Assembly (NCBI GenBank): GCA_018449715.1
Contig: JAAVVA010000001.1
Span: 1,612,001-1,676,000, forward strand
Length of the DNA stretch: 64,000 bases
Reading direction: 5' to 3'
DNA from: Acidobacteriaceae bacterium dw_441
GTDB lineage: Bacteria; Acidobacteriota; Terriglobia; Terriglobales; Acidobacteriaceae
Below, piece by piece: positions 1 to 8,035 of the stretch (positions are counted from its first letter, which is position 1; each line of letters starts with the position of its first letter). The notes beneath the pieces were generated by a model, which had not been told where the DNA came from, did no database searches, and was given only the letters and a program-made list of their open reading frames with translations. Both the position numbers and the translations under genes were made by a program.

Positions 1-759
1 TTCGTCAACGACACCGTCTTTATTGCCTCTCCCGGTATGACCGGGGTCACCCAGAACATCTACACGGGGCTTAGTGATTTTTTCGACTGCGCTTTCCTTC
101 TTCATCTTCTGAGAGAAGGTGATCTTTTTGTGGATGTGGGCGCAAACGCAGGGATCTATACGGTTCTCGCGGCAGGAGCCGCTGGTTCAGAGGTCGTTTC
201 CGTGGAACCGATCCCGCAAACCTTTCAGCGGCTTTGCGCGAATATCCGGGTCAACAGCGTCTCCGACAAGGTAGCGGCCCACAATGTCGGCCTTAGCAGC
301 AAAGAAGGAATGCTGCGGTTCACGTCCAGCCGGGACACGATGAACAAGGTGGTTGAAGACCTCAGCTACGATGGCCCCTCGCTCAACGTCCCTGTATATT
401 CGCTGGATACTCTTCTTCGAGGAAGGATTCCGCAGCTCATCAAGATCGACGTGGAGGGATGGGAGTCAGAGGTCATTGCGGGGAGTGCATCCACGCTGCG
501 CGATTCTTCGTTGATGGGCCTGATCGTCGAGACAGATGGCAAGCACTCGGAGTTCAATGCAAACGAACGCAGTGTGCACGCATGCCTGATGGAGAACGGC
601 TTTAAACCGCATATCTACAATCCGGTATCCCGTTCCCTGCAACCCATTCCCGGGAAGAATCCAAAGAGCACTAATACCCTTTATATAAGGAATACTCCCC
701 AGGTACAGGACCGCTTGCAATCGGCTGCTTTTTTCCGAGTTGCGAACAGAAGCTTCTGA
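1..759 (+). CDS. FkbM family SAM-dependent methyltransferase (5' truncated by window edge)
   Basis: The reading frame is open from base 1, so the gene starts upstream of the window and only its C-terminal part is present (an internal Met lies at 37). The SAM-binding motif I is visible as VDVGANAGIYTVL, followed by the acidic strand-2 motif VSVEPIPQTF and the FkbM hallmark IKIDVEGWESEVIAG. FkbM enzymes O-methylate sugars or other small molecules and often sit in polysaccharide clusters, so a role in surface glycan modification is possible but is inference. By eye the base composition is less GC-rich than lon next to it, which would fit an exchanged glycan locus. The 96 bases to the next gene hold a promoter and no terminator I can defend. 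Confidence 0.85.
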   Translation, partial: FVNDTVFIASPGMTGVTQNIYTGLSDFFDCAFLLHLLREGDLFVDVGANAGIYTVLAAGAAGSEVVSVEPIPQTFQRLCANIRVNSVSDKVAAHNVGLSSKEGMLRFTSSRDTMNKVVEDLSYDGPSLNVPVYSLDTLLRGRIPQLIKIDVEGWESEVIAGSASTLRDSSLMGLIVETDGKHSEFNANERSVHACLMENGFKPHIYNPVSRSLQPIPGKNPKSTNTLYIRNTPQVQDRLQSAAFFRVANRSF

Positions 760-784
760 GTTTCATCCCTGTCTTTTCATATTC

Positions 785-814
785 TGAACATTCCAAAATG
801 GTAAGCGGTACAAT
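785..814 (+). promoter_or_regulatory. Candidate sigma70-type promoter of lon
   Basis: TGAACA (785-790) and TACAAT (809-814) are separated by 18 bases and lie about 55 bases upstream of the lon ATG. The -10 is good and the -35 is partial. No CIRCE or sigma32-type element was recognised. Identified by eye only. Confidence 0.35.
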
Positions 815-867
815 CACCTGAAGGACGCATCTTTGCACCTTTTTGCGCGTCTAATTTGGGGAGAACT

Positions 868-3285
868 ATGAGCAACCCATCCAAAGAAAATCTAAGCGGC
901 GGCACACTGAAGCTTCCGATGATGCCCATCCGCGATATGGTCATCTTCCCTTACATGATGACGCCCTTCGTCGTCGGTCGAGAGTCGAGCGTCCGAGCTC
1001 TTGAAGAGGCGCTTTCCGGCGACCGCAAGATCTTCCTCGCCACGCAGCATGACGCCTCCGTCGACGAGCCGAACGCGGACGACATCTTTCCCACCGGAAC
1101 CATCGGCAACATCGTGCAGAGCGTCAAGATGCCCGACGGCAACATCAAGGTGCTGGTCGAAGGCGTCGAGCGCGCCCGCTCCGTCGAGGTACACGACACC
1201 GACGGCTTCTTCGTCGCCACCGTCCGTACCGGCAAGACCCAGCTTGAGCTGACGCCGCAGGTCGAGCAGCTGATGCAGCGCGTCCACTCGCTCTTCGAGC
1301 AGTACGTGAAGCTCCAGCAGTCGCTCAACTACGAGACGATGGCCGCGAGCGTGCGTCCGGACGAGCCTGCGAAGCTGGCCGACACCATCGCCGCGAACCT
1401 TCAGCTTCCCATCGAGGAGAAGCAGCAGTTGCTCGAGGTCTTCGACCCGGAGCAGCGGCTGGTGCGCGTGGCCGATGTGCTCGACCTCGCCATCGAGAAG
1501 CTGAACATGGACCGCACCATCCAGTCGCGAGTAAAACGGCAGATGGAGAAGGCGCAGAAAGAGTACTACCTCAACGAGAAGATCAAGGCTATCCAGAAGG
1601 AACTGGGCCGCGGCGAGAAGTCGGAGTTCGACGAGCTTCGCAAGAAGATCGAGGTCGCCGGAATGACGAAGGAGGTCCAGGAGAAGGCGCTGCAGGAGCT
1701 GAAGAAGCTCGAAGCGATGCCTCCGATGTCTGCCGAATCGACCGTCTCGCGCAACTACCTCGACTGGCTGCTGGCCGTGCCGTGGAAGAAGCGCTCCAAG
1801 GAGATTCGCTCCATCGAGCACGCGGAGACGATCCTCAACGAAGATCACTACGGTCTTGAGAAGATCAAGGACCGCATCCTCGAGTTCCTCGCCGTACGTC
1901 AGCTCGTGAAGAACCCCAAGGGCTCGATCCTGTGCTTCGTCGGGCCTCCGGGCGTGGGCAAGACCTCGCTCGGCATGTCGATCGCCAAGGCCACCGGACG
2001 CAAGTTCGTCCGCATGTCGCTAGGCGGAGTGCGTGACGAGGCCGAGATTCGCGGGCATCGCCGCACCTACATCGGCGCTCTGCCGGGGCAGATCATCCAG
2101 TCGATGAAGAAGGCGGGGACGAAGAACCCGGTCTTCATGCTGGACGAGATCGACAAGATGGCCTCGGACTTCCGGGGCGACCCTGCCAGCGCCCTGCTCG
2201 AAGTGCTGGACCCGGAGCAGAACACCTCGTTCCAGGACCACTATCTCGACGTCGAATACGACCTGTCGCAGGTGCTGTTCGTCGCGACGGCGAACGTGCT
2301 GCACACGATTCCCGGCCCGCTGCAGGACCGCATGGAGATTCTGCGTCTGCACGGCTACACCGAGCTTGAGAAGCTGGAGATCGCCAAGCAGTACCTCGTC
2401 AAGAAGCAGCGCGAGGCGACCGGCCTGACAGAAGAGCAGATCGTCTTCGAGGACGCCGCCCTCCAGCAAATCATCCGAGCCTACACACGCGAGGCGGGCG
2501 TCCGCAACCTCGAGCGCGAGATCGGCAACGTCTGCCGCAAGGTCGCGCGCCGCGTCGTGAAGAACGGGGCGGAGCACAAGGAGACGGTCACGGCGGAGAA
2601 CCTCTCCGATCTTCTCGGCGTGGCGAAGTTCCGCGACTCTCAGGTGCATGAGAAGAGCGAGGTCGGCCTCGTCACCGGGCTTGCATGGACGGAGATGGGC
2701 GGCACCATTCTCCAGACCGAAGTACAGATCCTCGACGGTAAAGGCAAGCTGACGACGACCGGCCAGCTCGGCGACGTCATGCAGGAGTCGGCGCAGGCCG
2801 CGCTCAGCTACATCCGCTCGCGCGCGCATCAGCTTGGCCTCGGCAAGGACTTCTACCGCAACGTCGATATCCACGTTCATGTTCCCGAGGGAGCGATCCC
2901 GAAGGACGGGCCGTCCGCCGGTATTACTCTGGCGACGGCACTGGCTAGCGCTCTGACCGGCATCAAGGTCCGTCGCGATATCGCGATGACCGGAGAGATC
3001 ACGCTGCGCGGCAAGGTGCTGCCGATCGGTGGACTCAAGGAGAAACTGCTGGCGGCTCATCGCGCCGGTATCTTCGAGGCGGTCCTTCCTGAAGAGAACC
3101 GCAAGGACCTCGCCGATCTTCCTGAGTTACTGAAGACCTCGATGAAGCTGCACTTCGTAGAAGAGATGGACCAGGTGCTGCAAATCGCTCTCGAAGGCAA
3201 GCTGCCGGAGCTGAAGGACGAGCAGCCTGCCTCCCTGACCCCGGTGATTCCGCCCAGCGTGGAGATGCCCGTGGCGCGGCAGTAA
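868..3285 (+). CDS. lon: ATP-dependent protease Lon (LonA type)
   Basis: Cytosolic AAA+ serine protease that degrades misfolded and regulatory proteins. The 805 residues match the usual LonA length and domain order: N-terminal LON substrate domain (about 12-210), coiled coil, AAA+ module with Walker A GPPGVGKT at 359-366 and Walker B FMLDEIDK, then the protease domain. The catalytic Ser is in PKDGPSAG (Ser683) and the catalytic Lys is the second Lys of GGLKEK (Lys726), with the same 43-residue spacing as in E. coli Lon. I chose the ATG at 868 because GGGGAG lies just upstream; a TTG at 856 in the same frame would add four residues but has no better ribosome binding site. It is followed directly by an intrinsic terminator, so it is probably monocistronic. 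Confidence 0.98.
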   Translation: MSNPSKENLSGGTLKLPMMPIRDMVIFPYMMTPFVVGRESSVRALEEALSGDRKIFLATQHDASVDEPNADDIFPTGTIGNIVQSVKMPDGNIKVLVEGVERARSVEVHDTDGFFVATVRTGKTQLELTPQVEQLMQRVHSLFEQYVKLQQSLNYETMAASVRPDEPAKLADTIAANLQLPIEEKQQLLEVFDPEQRLVRVADVLDLAIEKLNMDRTIQSRVKRQMEKAQKEYYLNEKIKAIQKELGRGEKSEFDELRKKIEVAGMTKEVQEKALQELKKLEAMPPMSAESTVSRNYLDWLLAVPWKKRSKEIRSIEHAETILNEDHYGLEKIKDRILEFLAVRQLVKNPKGSILCFVGPPGVGKTSLGMSIAKATGRKFVRMSLGGVRDEAEIRGHRRTYIGALPGQIIQSMKKAGTKNPVFMLDEIDKMASDFRGDPASALLEVLDPEQNTSFQDHYLDVEYDLSQVLFVATANVLHTIPGPLQDRMEILRLHGYTELEKLEIAKQYLVKKQREATGLTEEQIVFEDAALQQIIRAYTREAGVRNLEREIGNVCRKVARRVVKNGAEHKETVTAENLSDLLGVAKFRDSQVHEKSEVGLVTGLAWTEMGGTILQTEVQILDGKGKLTTTGQLGDVMQESAQAALSYIRSRAHQLGLGKDFYRNVDIHVHVPEGAIPKDGPSAGITLATALASALTGIKVRRDIAMTGEITLRGKVLPIGGLKEKLLAAHRAGIFEAVLPEENRKDLADLPELLKTSMKLHFVEEMDQVLQIALEGKLPELKDEQPASLTPVIPPSVEMPVARQ

Positions 3286-3305
3286 TCACGCTTCAAAACA
3301 CGAGA

Positions 3306-3337
3306 GGCCGGACCGCAATGGGGTCCGGCCTTTTTTT
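3306..3337 (+). terminator. Rho-independent terminator of lon
   Basis: Perfect 8-bp stem GGCCGGAC / GTCCGGCC followed by seven T residues, starting 21 bases after the lon stop codon. Confidence 0.9.
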
Positions 3338-3343
3338 GCGTGC

Positions 3344-3493
3344 CTAGACTGCTCGGCGCCCTGCGATGAAGTGCATGATGAGCGACAGGATCGCAAATAC
3401 GATGAGCAGATGGATCAGGATACCGGCCGTCTTAAAAACAAGAAAGCTGCCGATCCAGATCACGAAGAGAACGATGGCAAGAATCAGATACAT
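3344..3493 (-). CDS. Small lmo0937-like membrane protein
   Basis: A 49-residue hydrophobic protein that begins MYLILAIVLFVIW and ends with a basic GRR tail. It has two predicted membrane segments separated by a short loop and resembles the lmo0937 / DUF5670 family of tiny bacterial membrane proteins, whose role is unknown. The ATG at 3493 is preceded by GAAAGAAGG at good distance; an upstream in-frame start at 3532 would add 13 polar residues not typical of the family. It is convergent with lon and shares the terminator zone. Confidence 0.7.
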   Translation of the reverse strand: MYLILAIVLFVIWIGSFLVFKTAGILIHLLIVFAILSLIMHFIAGRRAV

Positions 3494-3680
3494 GGGAATA
3501 CCTTCTTTCCAAGGCTGTTTTGCCTCAGACATTTGGCGATAGCTACTCCCGAGATAAGAGAGAAAATGGGCTGATTACGTTGCTTGGAGAACAGGTACGA
3601 GGATAACGCCCTTTCCCTGCCCCGCATCTACTGGACAGCGGTTGAGTTTCTGCAAGCCCGCAATAAGAGGAGGCAACTCT

Positions 3681-3833
3681 ATGCTGGTACTTCTTATCAT
3701 TCTGCTCGTGCTTGCGTTTGGATCCTTTCCCTCGTGGCCCTACAGCCGTAACTGGGGCTACTATCCAAGCGGCGGATTAGGTCTTGTGCTGCTGATCGTT
3801 CTGCTCGTGATGCTGCTCGATCACGGAATCTAG
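3681..3833 (+). CDS. DUF3309-like small membrane protein
   Basis: A 50-residue protein with a hydrophobic N-terminus, a central aromatic and glycine-rich loop (WPYSRNWGYYPSGGLG) and a second hydrophobic segment. The WPYS-x-WGYxPSG loop is the hallmark of the DUF3309 family, function unknown. AGAGGAGG lies 7 bases before the ATG at 3681, which decides this start over a longer version from 3642. It is a free-standing gene divergent from the lmo0937-like gene. Confidence 0.75.
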   Translation: MLVLLIILLVLAFGSFPSWPYSRNWGYYPSGGLGLVLLIVLLVMLLDHGI

Positions 3834-3843
3834 CTTAAAAACC

Positions 3844-3871
3844 AAGAGGCGCTGCATCAGCAGCGCCTCTT
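3844..3871 (-). terminator. Terminator hairpin between the DUF3309-like gene and the sulfur carrier gene
   Basis: Perfect 11-bp stem AAGAGGCGCTG / CAGCGCCTCTT with a 6-base loop. Read on the minus strand it is followed by GGTTTTTAAG, so it most likely ends the thrC / sulfur-carrier transcript. The plus strand has no T tract after it. Confidence 0.7.
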
Positions 3872-3888
3872 GTGCGTAGAACGAAGCC

Positions 3889-4170
3889 TTAGCAGCAGCC
3901 GCCAGCGATTGACGGGATCAGCATGATCTCGTCTCCGTCCTGAAAGGCGTAGTTGTCGCCACCGAGGAAGCGGATATCCTCGTCATTAATGTAGATATTG
4001 ATGAAGCGGCGCAGCTTGCCGTCCTCGTCCTTGATCTGGGTGCCGAGTGCCGGGAAGGTCTGGTCGATATCAGCCAGAAGAGCCGGAAGGTTCTCAGCGG
4101 TCGAGTCGAACTGCTTGCGTCCGTCGGTGTGACGGACAAAGGCGGTGGGTAGAGTAATTTTTACGGACAT
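3889..4170 (-). CDS. MoaD/ThiS family ubiquitin-like sulfur carrier protein
   Basis: A 93-residue beta-grasp protein of the MoaD/ThiS/CysO type. The C-terminal part shows the family pattern IYINDEDIRFL, then GDEIMLIPSIAGG. Such proteins are adenylated on the terminal Gly of a Gly-Gly tail and then carry sulfur as a thiocarboxylate for molybdopterin, thiamine, cysteine or homocysteine synthesis (established for MoaD, ThiS and CysO). Here two Cys follow the Gly pair, so the tail reads GGCC; related carriers with extra residues need trimming by a JAMM protease before use. It starts 5 bases after the thrC stop, so the two are co-transcribed. No E1-like enzyme or JAMM protease is nearby. Carrier identity is well supported; the pathway served is inference. 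Confidence 0.85.
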   Translation of the reverse strand: MSVKITLPTAFVRHTDGRKQFDSTAENLPALLADIDQTFPALGTQIKDEDGKLRRFINIYINDEDIRFLGGDNYAFQDGDEIMLIPSIAGGCC

Positions 4171-4175
4171 CTCGT

Positions 4176-5468
4176 TCAGTTTCCTCCTGCAGTGACAAGC
4201 TCGGTTTCGGCGGCAGAGGCGCCGTCCAGCTCACGAAGATAAGCGTCGAAGTCAGCAAGACGTGGACGGATCGCACGTCCCTGCTCATAGTGCCCTGCGA
4301 CCGCGTCGATAGTCTTGAGGCCGTTGCCGGTGATGCAGCTCACGGTGACCTCATCGGGCGAGATGCGGCCGTGCGCGTAGAGGCGCGCCGTGACGGACGT
4401 GGTGACGCCGCCTGCGGTCTCGGTGAAGATTCCTTCGGTCTCAGCCAGCTCCTGGATGCCGGAGACGATCTCGACGTCGGAGACGTCCTCGGCCCATCCG
4501 CCGGTTTCGCGGATCATCTTGGCAGCGGCGGGGCCGTCCGCCGGGTTGCCGATAGCGAGCGAGCGGGCGATGGTGTTGGGGCGCTGCGGCTCGATGTAGT
4601 CCCAGCCCTGCTTGACGGCGTGCGAGATGGGCGAGCAGCCGGTGGCCTGTGCTCCGAAGAAGCGGACGGGCTTGTCCTCAACCAGACCGAGGTAGATCAG
4701 CTCCTGGAAGGCCTTGCGGATCTTGCGGATCAGCGAGCCGCCCGCCATCGGGACGACGACATTGTCGGGGAGCTTCCATCCGAGCTGCTCGGCGATCTCG
4801 TACCCAACGGTTTTCGAGCCCTCGGCGTAGTAGGGGCGAAGGTTGACGTTCACAAAGCCCCAGTTGTACTCGTCGGCTATCTGGGTGCAGAGGCGGTTGA
4901 CATGGTCGTAGTTGCCGTCGATGCGGACAAGACGCGCACCGTAGACCTGCGTGTTGAGAATCTTGGCGGCCTCGAGGTCCGCCGGGACGAGGATGCACGG
5001 CTTCAGGCCAAGGCGGACGGCCTGCGCAGCGACCGAGTTGGCGAGGTTGCCGGTCGAGGAGCAACCGACGGTCTCAAAGCCGAAGCCCTGCGCGTTCGCG
5101 AGAGCGACCGAGACAACGCGGTCCTTGAAGCTGAGCGTCGGAAAGCAGACGGCGTCGTTCTTGATGTAAAGATTGTTCGCGCCGATGCGCTTGCCGAGGT
5201 TCCTGGCGCGAACCAGCGGCGTGAAGCCTACCGGAAGATCGGGCTCGAAGCCCTTGGGGAGCGGGAGCAGGGTTGCGTAGCGCCAGATGTTTGCCGGCCC
5301 CTTGGCGATGGCCTCGCGGGTGAAGACTCCGCGAGCGGAATCGAGGTCGTACACCACCTCGAGGGGATACAGGCAATCGGGGCAAGCGGAGAGCGGCTGG
5401 TTACCATACAGCTTGCCGCACTCATTGCACTTCAACTCATACGCAGTCGACGTACAGGAATAGCTCAT
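4176..5468 (-). CDS. thrC: Threonine synthase (zinc-ribbon type, PLP-dependent)
   Basis: A fold-type II PLP enzyme of 430 residues. Threonine synthase converts O-phosphohomoserine to threonine. The N-terminus carries a four-cysteine zinc ribbon (Cys14, Cys17, Cys29, Cys32) as in one large branch of bacterial threonine synthases. The PLP lysine is Lys115 in LSFKDR and the phosphate-binding loop is GCSSTGNLANS. The C-terminal half has the TETAGGVTTS and TGNGLKT motifs of the family. It is the first gene of a two-gene operon with a sulfur carrier protein, an arrangement that raises the possibility of a sulfur-related reaction. No substrate can be proven from sequence; threonine synthase remains the most likely call. 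Confidence 0.9.
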   Translation of the reverse strand: MSYSCTSTAYELKCNECGKLYGNQPLSACPDCLYPLEVVYDLDSARGVFTREAIAKGPANIWRYATLLPLPKGFEPDLPVGFTPLVRARNLGKRIGANNLYIKNDAVCFPTLSFKDRVVSVALANAQGFGFETVGCSSTGNLANSVAAQAVRLGLKPCILVPADLEAAKILNTQVYGARLVRIDGNYDHVNRLCTQIADEYNWGFVNVNLRPYYAEGSKTVGYEIAEQLGWKLPDNVVVPMAGGSLIRKIRKAFQELIYLGLVEDKPVRFFGAQATGCSPISHAVKQGWDYIEPQRPNTIARSLAIGNPADGPAAAKMIRETGGWAEDVSDVEIVSGIQELAETEGIFTETAGGVTTSVTARLYAHGRISPDEVTVSCITGNGLKTIDAVAGHYEQGRAIRPRLADFDAYLRELDGASAAETELVTAGGN

Positions 5469-5803
5469 CTACGCTCTCTCCGTGTGGAGGAGGGTAAAAA
5501 CTATATGACGTCTCTCATGGAATTCCCGCAGGTGCAAAAGCACATGCAGGCAGGCGGAGTTAAGATCGCGGGGATTACTTTTTTGGAGGTCCCCTCGAAT
5601 CTCATGTTCCCTGTTCCCAGGAGAGAGTTGACACCGGTCGCCTGAAATAATGGTTTCAGGCCGGTTGTCGTGGCGTCATAGGGCTCGTCCCTCAACCACT
5701 CTTCATGAAATTCGCGTCTGAGGCGGAATTGCTTCCGGGACAGACTGAATAGTTAAGTTTGTAACATAGTAAACGTCGCGTTGCAAGTTCCGTGGAATGA
5801 ATC
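5469..5803 (-). other. Gene-free leader region upstream of thrC with a hairpin
   Basis: 335 bases between the nuoI stop and the thrC start. The clearest structure is a paired segment at 5633-5665: ACCGG / CCGGT closing a CCTGAAA / TTTCAGG stem with loop TAATGG, interrupted by three unpaired bases. No T tract follows it. A 64-codon frame at 5501-5695 has no homology I recognise and I do not call it. I looked for the S-box conserved core and did not find it. The segment may be a leader or an operator for thrC. Confidence 0.35.
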
Positions 5804-6313
5804 CTACGCGAGAACCTCGGCTGTGTCCTTGTTCGACTGCACAGCGTCGGGAAGCTTGTGCGCCGAAGGCAGAACCAGCAGGTCTTCCTTGCGCATGACC
5901 AGCGTGGTGGCGTTCAGCGACGCCAGCTCGAAGCCGTGTCCGTGCGTGATGGCGTCGGTGGGGCAGGCCTCAACGCAGTAACCGCAGAAGATACAGCGGT
6001 TGTAATCGATGTTGTAGACCTTGGCGTAACGCTCCGCGCTCGAGATGCGCGTCTCTTCCGTATTCTCCGCAGCCTCGATGTAGATGCAGTTCGAGGGGCA
6101 GGCCGCCGCGCACAGGAAGCAGGCGACACACTTTTCCAGACCGTTCTCGTCGCGCTGAAGCTGGTGCTTTCCGCGGAAACGCTCCTGGAACTTCGCGCCG
6201 CGCATCGGGCCTTTGCCGTCGGGATAGTTCTCGACCTCCGTGGGCTGGAACATCTCCTTGAGCGTGACACTCATTCCCTTGGCAATAGCGGCAGCGTTGC
6301 GAACGATGGACAT
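5804..6313 (-). CDS. nuoI: NADH-quinone oxidoreductase subunit I (2x[4Fe-4S] ferredoxin-like)
   Basis: A 169-residue NuoI-type protein of complex I, which passes electrons through two [4Fe-4S] clusters to quinone at the membrane. The two cysteine sets are Cys62-65-68-72 (CVACFLCAAACP) and Cys107-110-113-117 (CIFCGYCVEACP), spaced as in NuoI. The start at 6313 gives MSIVRNAAAIAKGMSVTL, a typical NuoI N-terminus; the same frame runs further upstream but those residues look non-coding. No other nuo gene is adjacent: neighbours are thrC and an exported protein. So this is either a lone subunit encoded away from the nuo operon or an additional copy. Confidence 0.9.
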   Translation of the reverse strand: MSIVRNAAAIAKGMSVTLKEMFQPTEVENYPDGKGPMRGAKFQERFRGKHQLQRDENGLEKCVACFLCAAACPSNCIYIEAAENTEETRISSAERYAKVYNIDYNRCIFCGYCVEACPTDAITHGHGFELASLNATTLVMRKEDLLVLPSAHKLPDAVQSNKDTAEVLA

Positions 6314-6413
6314 GCTTTGAGTATACCTCTGCAAGCACTCCCGGCAATGCCCTCGCCTGCCTGTTCTTGCAGTTCTGGTCCCGCAGTTGCAACTTGCGAT
6401 TTTAAATAGCCGC

Positions 6414-6947
6414 ATGATGAACCTGCGACTTACCGGACCGCTCGCTCTTGCCCTGCTCGCAGGAGCCTCTTCCCTGCACGGCCAGACAATGCAGGAGATG
6501 CACACTCACGCGAAGAGCGCTCCTTCGACTGAGTTGCAGATCACGGTGGACGGCAAGACCTCGACAGTCACACTGGCCGAGTTGGCTGCGATGCCGCAGA
6601 AGACCGTCAAGGTTCACAACGAGCACACGAAGAAGGACGAGAGCTACACCGGGGTCGCACTGGCCGATCTGCTGGCGAAGTACGGTTTCGCCGTCGGAAT
6701 GCCGACGCACCGGAAGATGCTGCACAGCTATCTCGCCGCCGAAGGCACGGACAAGTACTGGGTGCTCTACTCCGTCACGGAGATCGAGCCGTCTGAACAC
6801 GACGCTGAGGTGATCGTCGCAACCAGCATCGATGGCCAGCCGCTCGGAGACGACGGCCAGCTGAAGCTGGTGGCGAGTGCCGAGAAGAGGCCGCAGCGCT
6901 GGGTCAGGAATCTCACAGCGATCCGGCTTGTTACCGTCGGCGAATAA
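6414..6947 (+). CDS. Exported sulfite-oxidase-fold (molybdopterin-binding-like) protein lacking cysteine
   Basis: A protein of about 177 residues with a Sec signal peptide (MMNLRLTGPLALALLAGASSLHG, cleavage near residue 23). The mature part resembles the oxidoreductase molybdopterin-binding domain of the sulfite oxidase/YedY fold: a strand LQITVDGK, then TLAELAAMP, then YTGVALADLL, and near the C-terminus GQLKLVASAEKRPQRWVRNL. In catalytic members a cysteine binds molybdenum; this protein contains no cysteine at all, so it probably does not bind Moco in the usual way. Starts at 6414 or 6417 are possible. It is convergent with the glycosyltransferase (5 bases between stops). Fold assignment is from motif resemblance; function unknown. 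Confidence 0.7.
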   Translation: MMNLRLTGPLALALLAGASSLHGQTMQEMHTHAKSAPSTELQITVDGKTSTVTLAELAAMPQKTVKVHNEHTKKDESYTGVALADLLAKYGFAVGMPTHRKMLHSYLAAEGTDKYWVLYSVTEIEPSEHDAEVIVATSIDGQPLGDDGQLKLVASAEKRPQRWVRNLTAIRLVTVGE

Positions 6948-6952
6948 TCAAC

Positions 6953-7996
6953 CTACTTCGAGCGGAAGGCTCGCAGGATCGATTCCGCGCGCTCGACGAT
7001 CAGTTCCACCTGCCGGTCGTTGTGATAGCCGTCCTTCAGAGCGCGCCTCTGCCCTGCCGCCGCAATGCGCGTGCGGGCCTCCTCGTCGGGCAGATAGCGG
7101 CGAATCTTCTCCACCAACTCGTCGTACCCCGTAAAGAAGACGGCTTCCTCTCCCTCGACGAAGCGAGCCAAATGTCCCTCTGAGCGCTCGGCGAGCAGAA
7201 AAGATCCGCACCCGGCGATCTCAAAGCTCTTGTGGACGAACTCGTCCTGGTTGGAGTGGGTGATGAAGCTCAGGTTGATCTTCGAGCGCCAGATAGCCTC
7301 ACGGTACTGCTGCCGGTAAAGCTCGCCCTCGCGGTAGAGCTTCGCGAAGGCCTCCGGCGTAAGCGCCCGCTGCCACTGGCGGTCGTTTCCGGAGATGGAC
7401 ACGTCGAACTCCTCCGATAGTCTCGTCAGCACCTCGGCACGGTTGTCGTAGGGGGTTCCGACGAAGGAGACGTCGCGATCACGATCGCGGTCGGACCATC
7501 CCTCCGGAGGAGGAAACTGGAGAGTCGGCTCGTAGGCGGTCTGAATCTTGATGACGTCACGCGCCCCGCTGGAGCGGTAGTCTTGAATATTCTTGTCGCG
7601 CTGCACGACGTGAAGGTCGTAGTGCGGGATGCACTTCATGTAAAGCCGCCAGCCGGGGTCGCGACGCGGTCCGAAGGCATTGTCGATCATATAGCTGACC
7701 GTGGGGATACCGAGGGCGCGCAGCCGGTCGAGCGTCTTCGGCTGCATCCACAGAGCCTTGTCCGCCCACACGATGTCGGGGCGCTCGCGCTCGGCCGCCT
7801 GGAGCAGGTCGCGGTTGAAGCGGTTGACGTCCGGCCCCATGACCAGACGAAAGACCATGCGGCTCAACAAAGGATTCGAGGGCCGATAGTTGCGGGTGTT
7901 GATGGGAACGACCTGGTGGCCCAGCCGTTCAAGGGCCCAAAGCCGATACATCGCGGAGTCGTTCGGAGAAAGGCTCGCAGCGTAAAGGATCTTCAT
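6953..7996 (-). CDS. CgeB-like glycosyltransferase family protein
   Basis: A 347-residue cytosolic protein that starts MKILYAASLSPND and has the architecture of CgeB / Glyco_trans_1_2 proteins: an N-terminal Rossmann-like half, a central DVSFVGTPYDNRAEVL segment, and a C-terminal nucleotide-sugar half with INLSFITHSNQDEFVHKSFEIAGCGSF-like order (Ser-Phe-Glu-Ile-Ala-Gly-Cys-Gly) and ERSEGHLARFVEGEE. In this family the E-x-A-x-C/A-G-x-L segment contacts the nucleotide sugar. Substrate is unknown; a surface polysaccharide or spore/capsule-like glycan is the usual context. The gene stands alone, divergent from nothing obvious, with its stop almost touching that of the exported protein. Confidence 0.8.
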   Translation of the reverse strand: MKILYAASLSPNDSAMYRLWALERLGHQVVPINTRNYRPSNPLLSRMVFRLVMGPDVNRFNRDLLQAAERERPDIVWADKALWMQPKTLDRLRALGIPTVSYMIDNAFGPRRDPGWRLYMKCIPHYDLHVVQRDKNIQDYRSSGARDVIKIQTAYEPTLQFPPPEGWSDRDRDRDVSFVGTPYDNRAEVLTRLSEEFDVSISGNDRQWQRALTPEAFAKLYREGELYRQQYREAIWRSKINLSFITHSNQDEFVHKSFEIAGCGSFLLAERSEGHLARFVEGEEAVFFTGYDELVEKIRRYLPDEEARTRIAAAGQRRALKDGYHNDRQVELIVERAESILRAFRSK

Positions 7997-8035
7997 TCAA
8001 CTTCTGATTATCGACGATCCGGCCGCTTTGTCACA

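Noticed and set aside
4290..5645. 451-codon frame on the plus strand opposite thrC
   Set aside because: Antisense to a well-supported gene; high GC makes long open frames on the opposite strand. Composition is rich in Arg/Asp/Gly with no motif.
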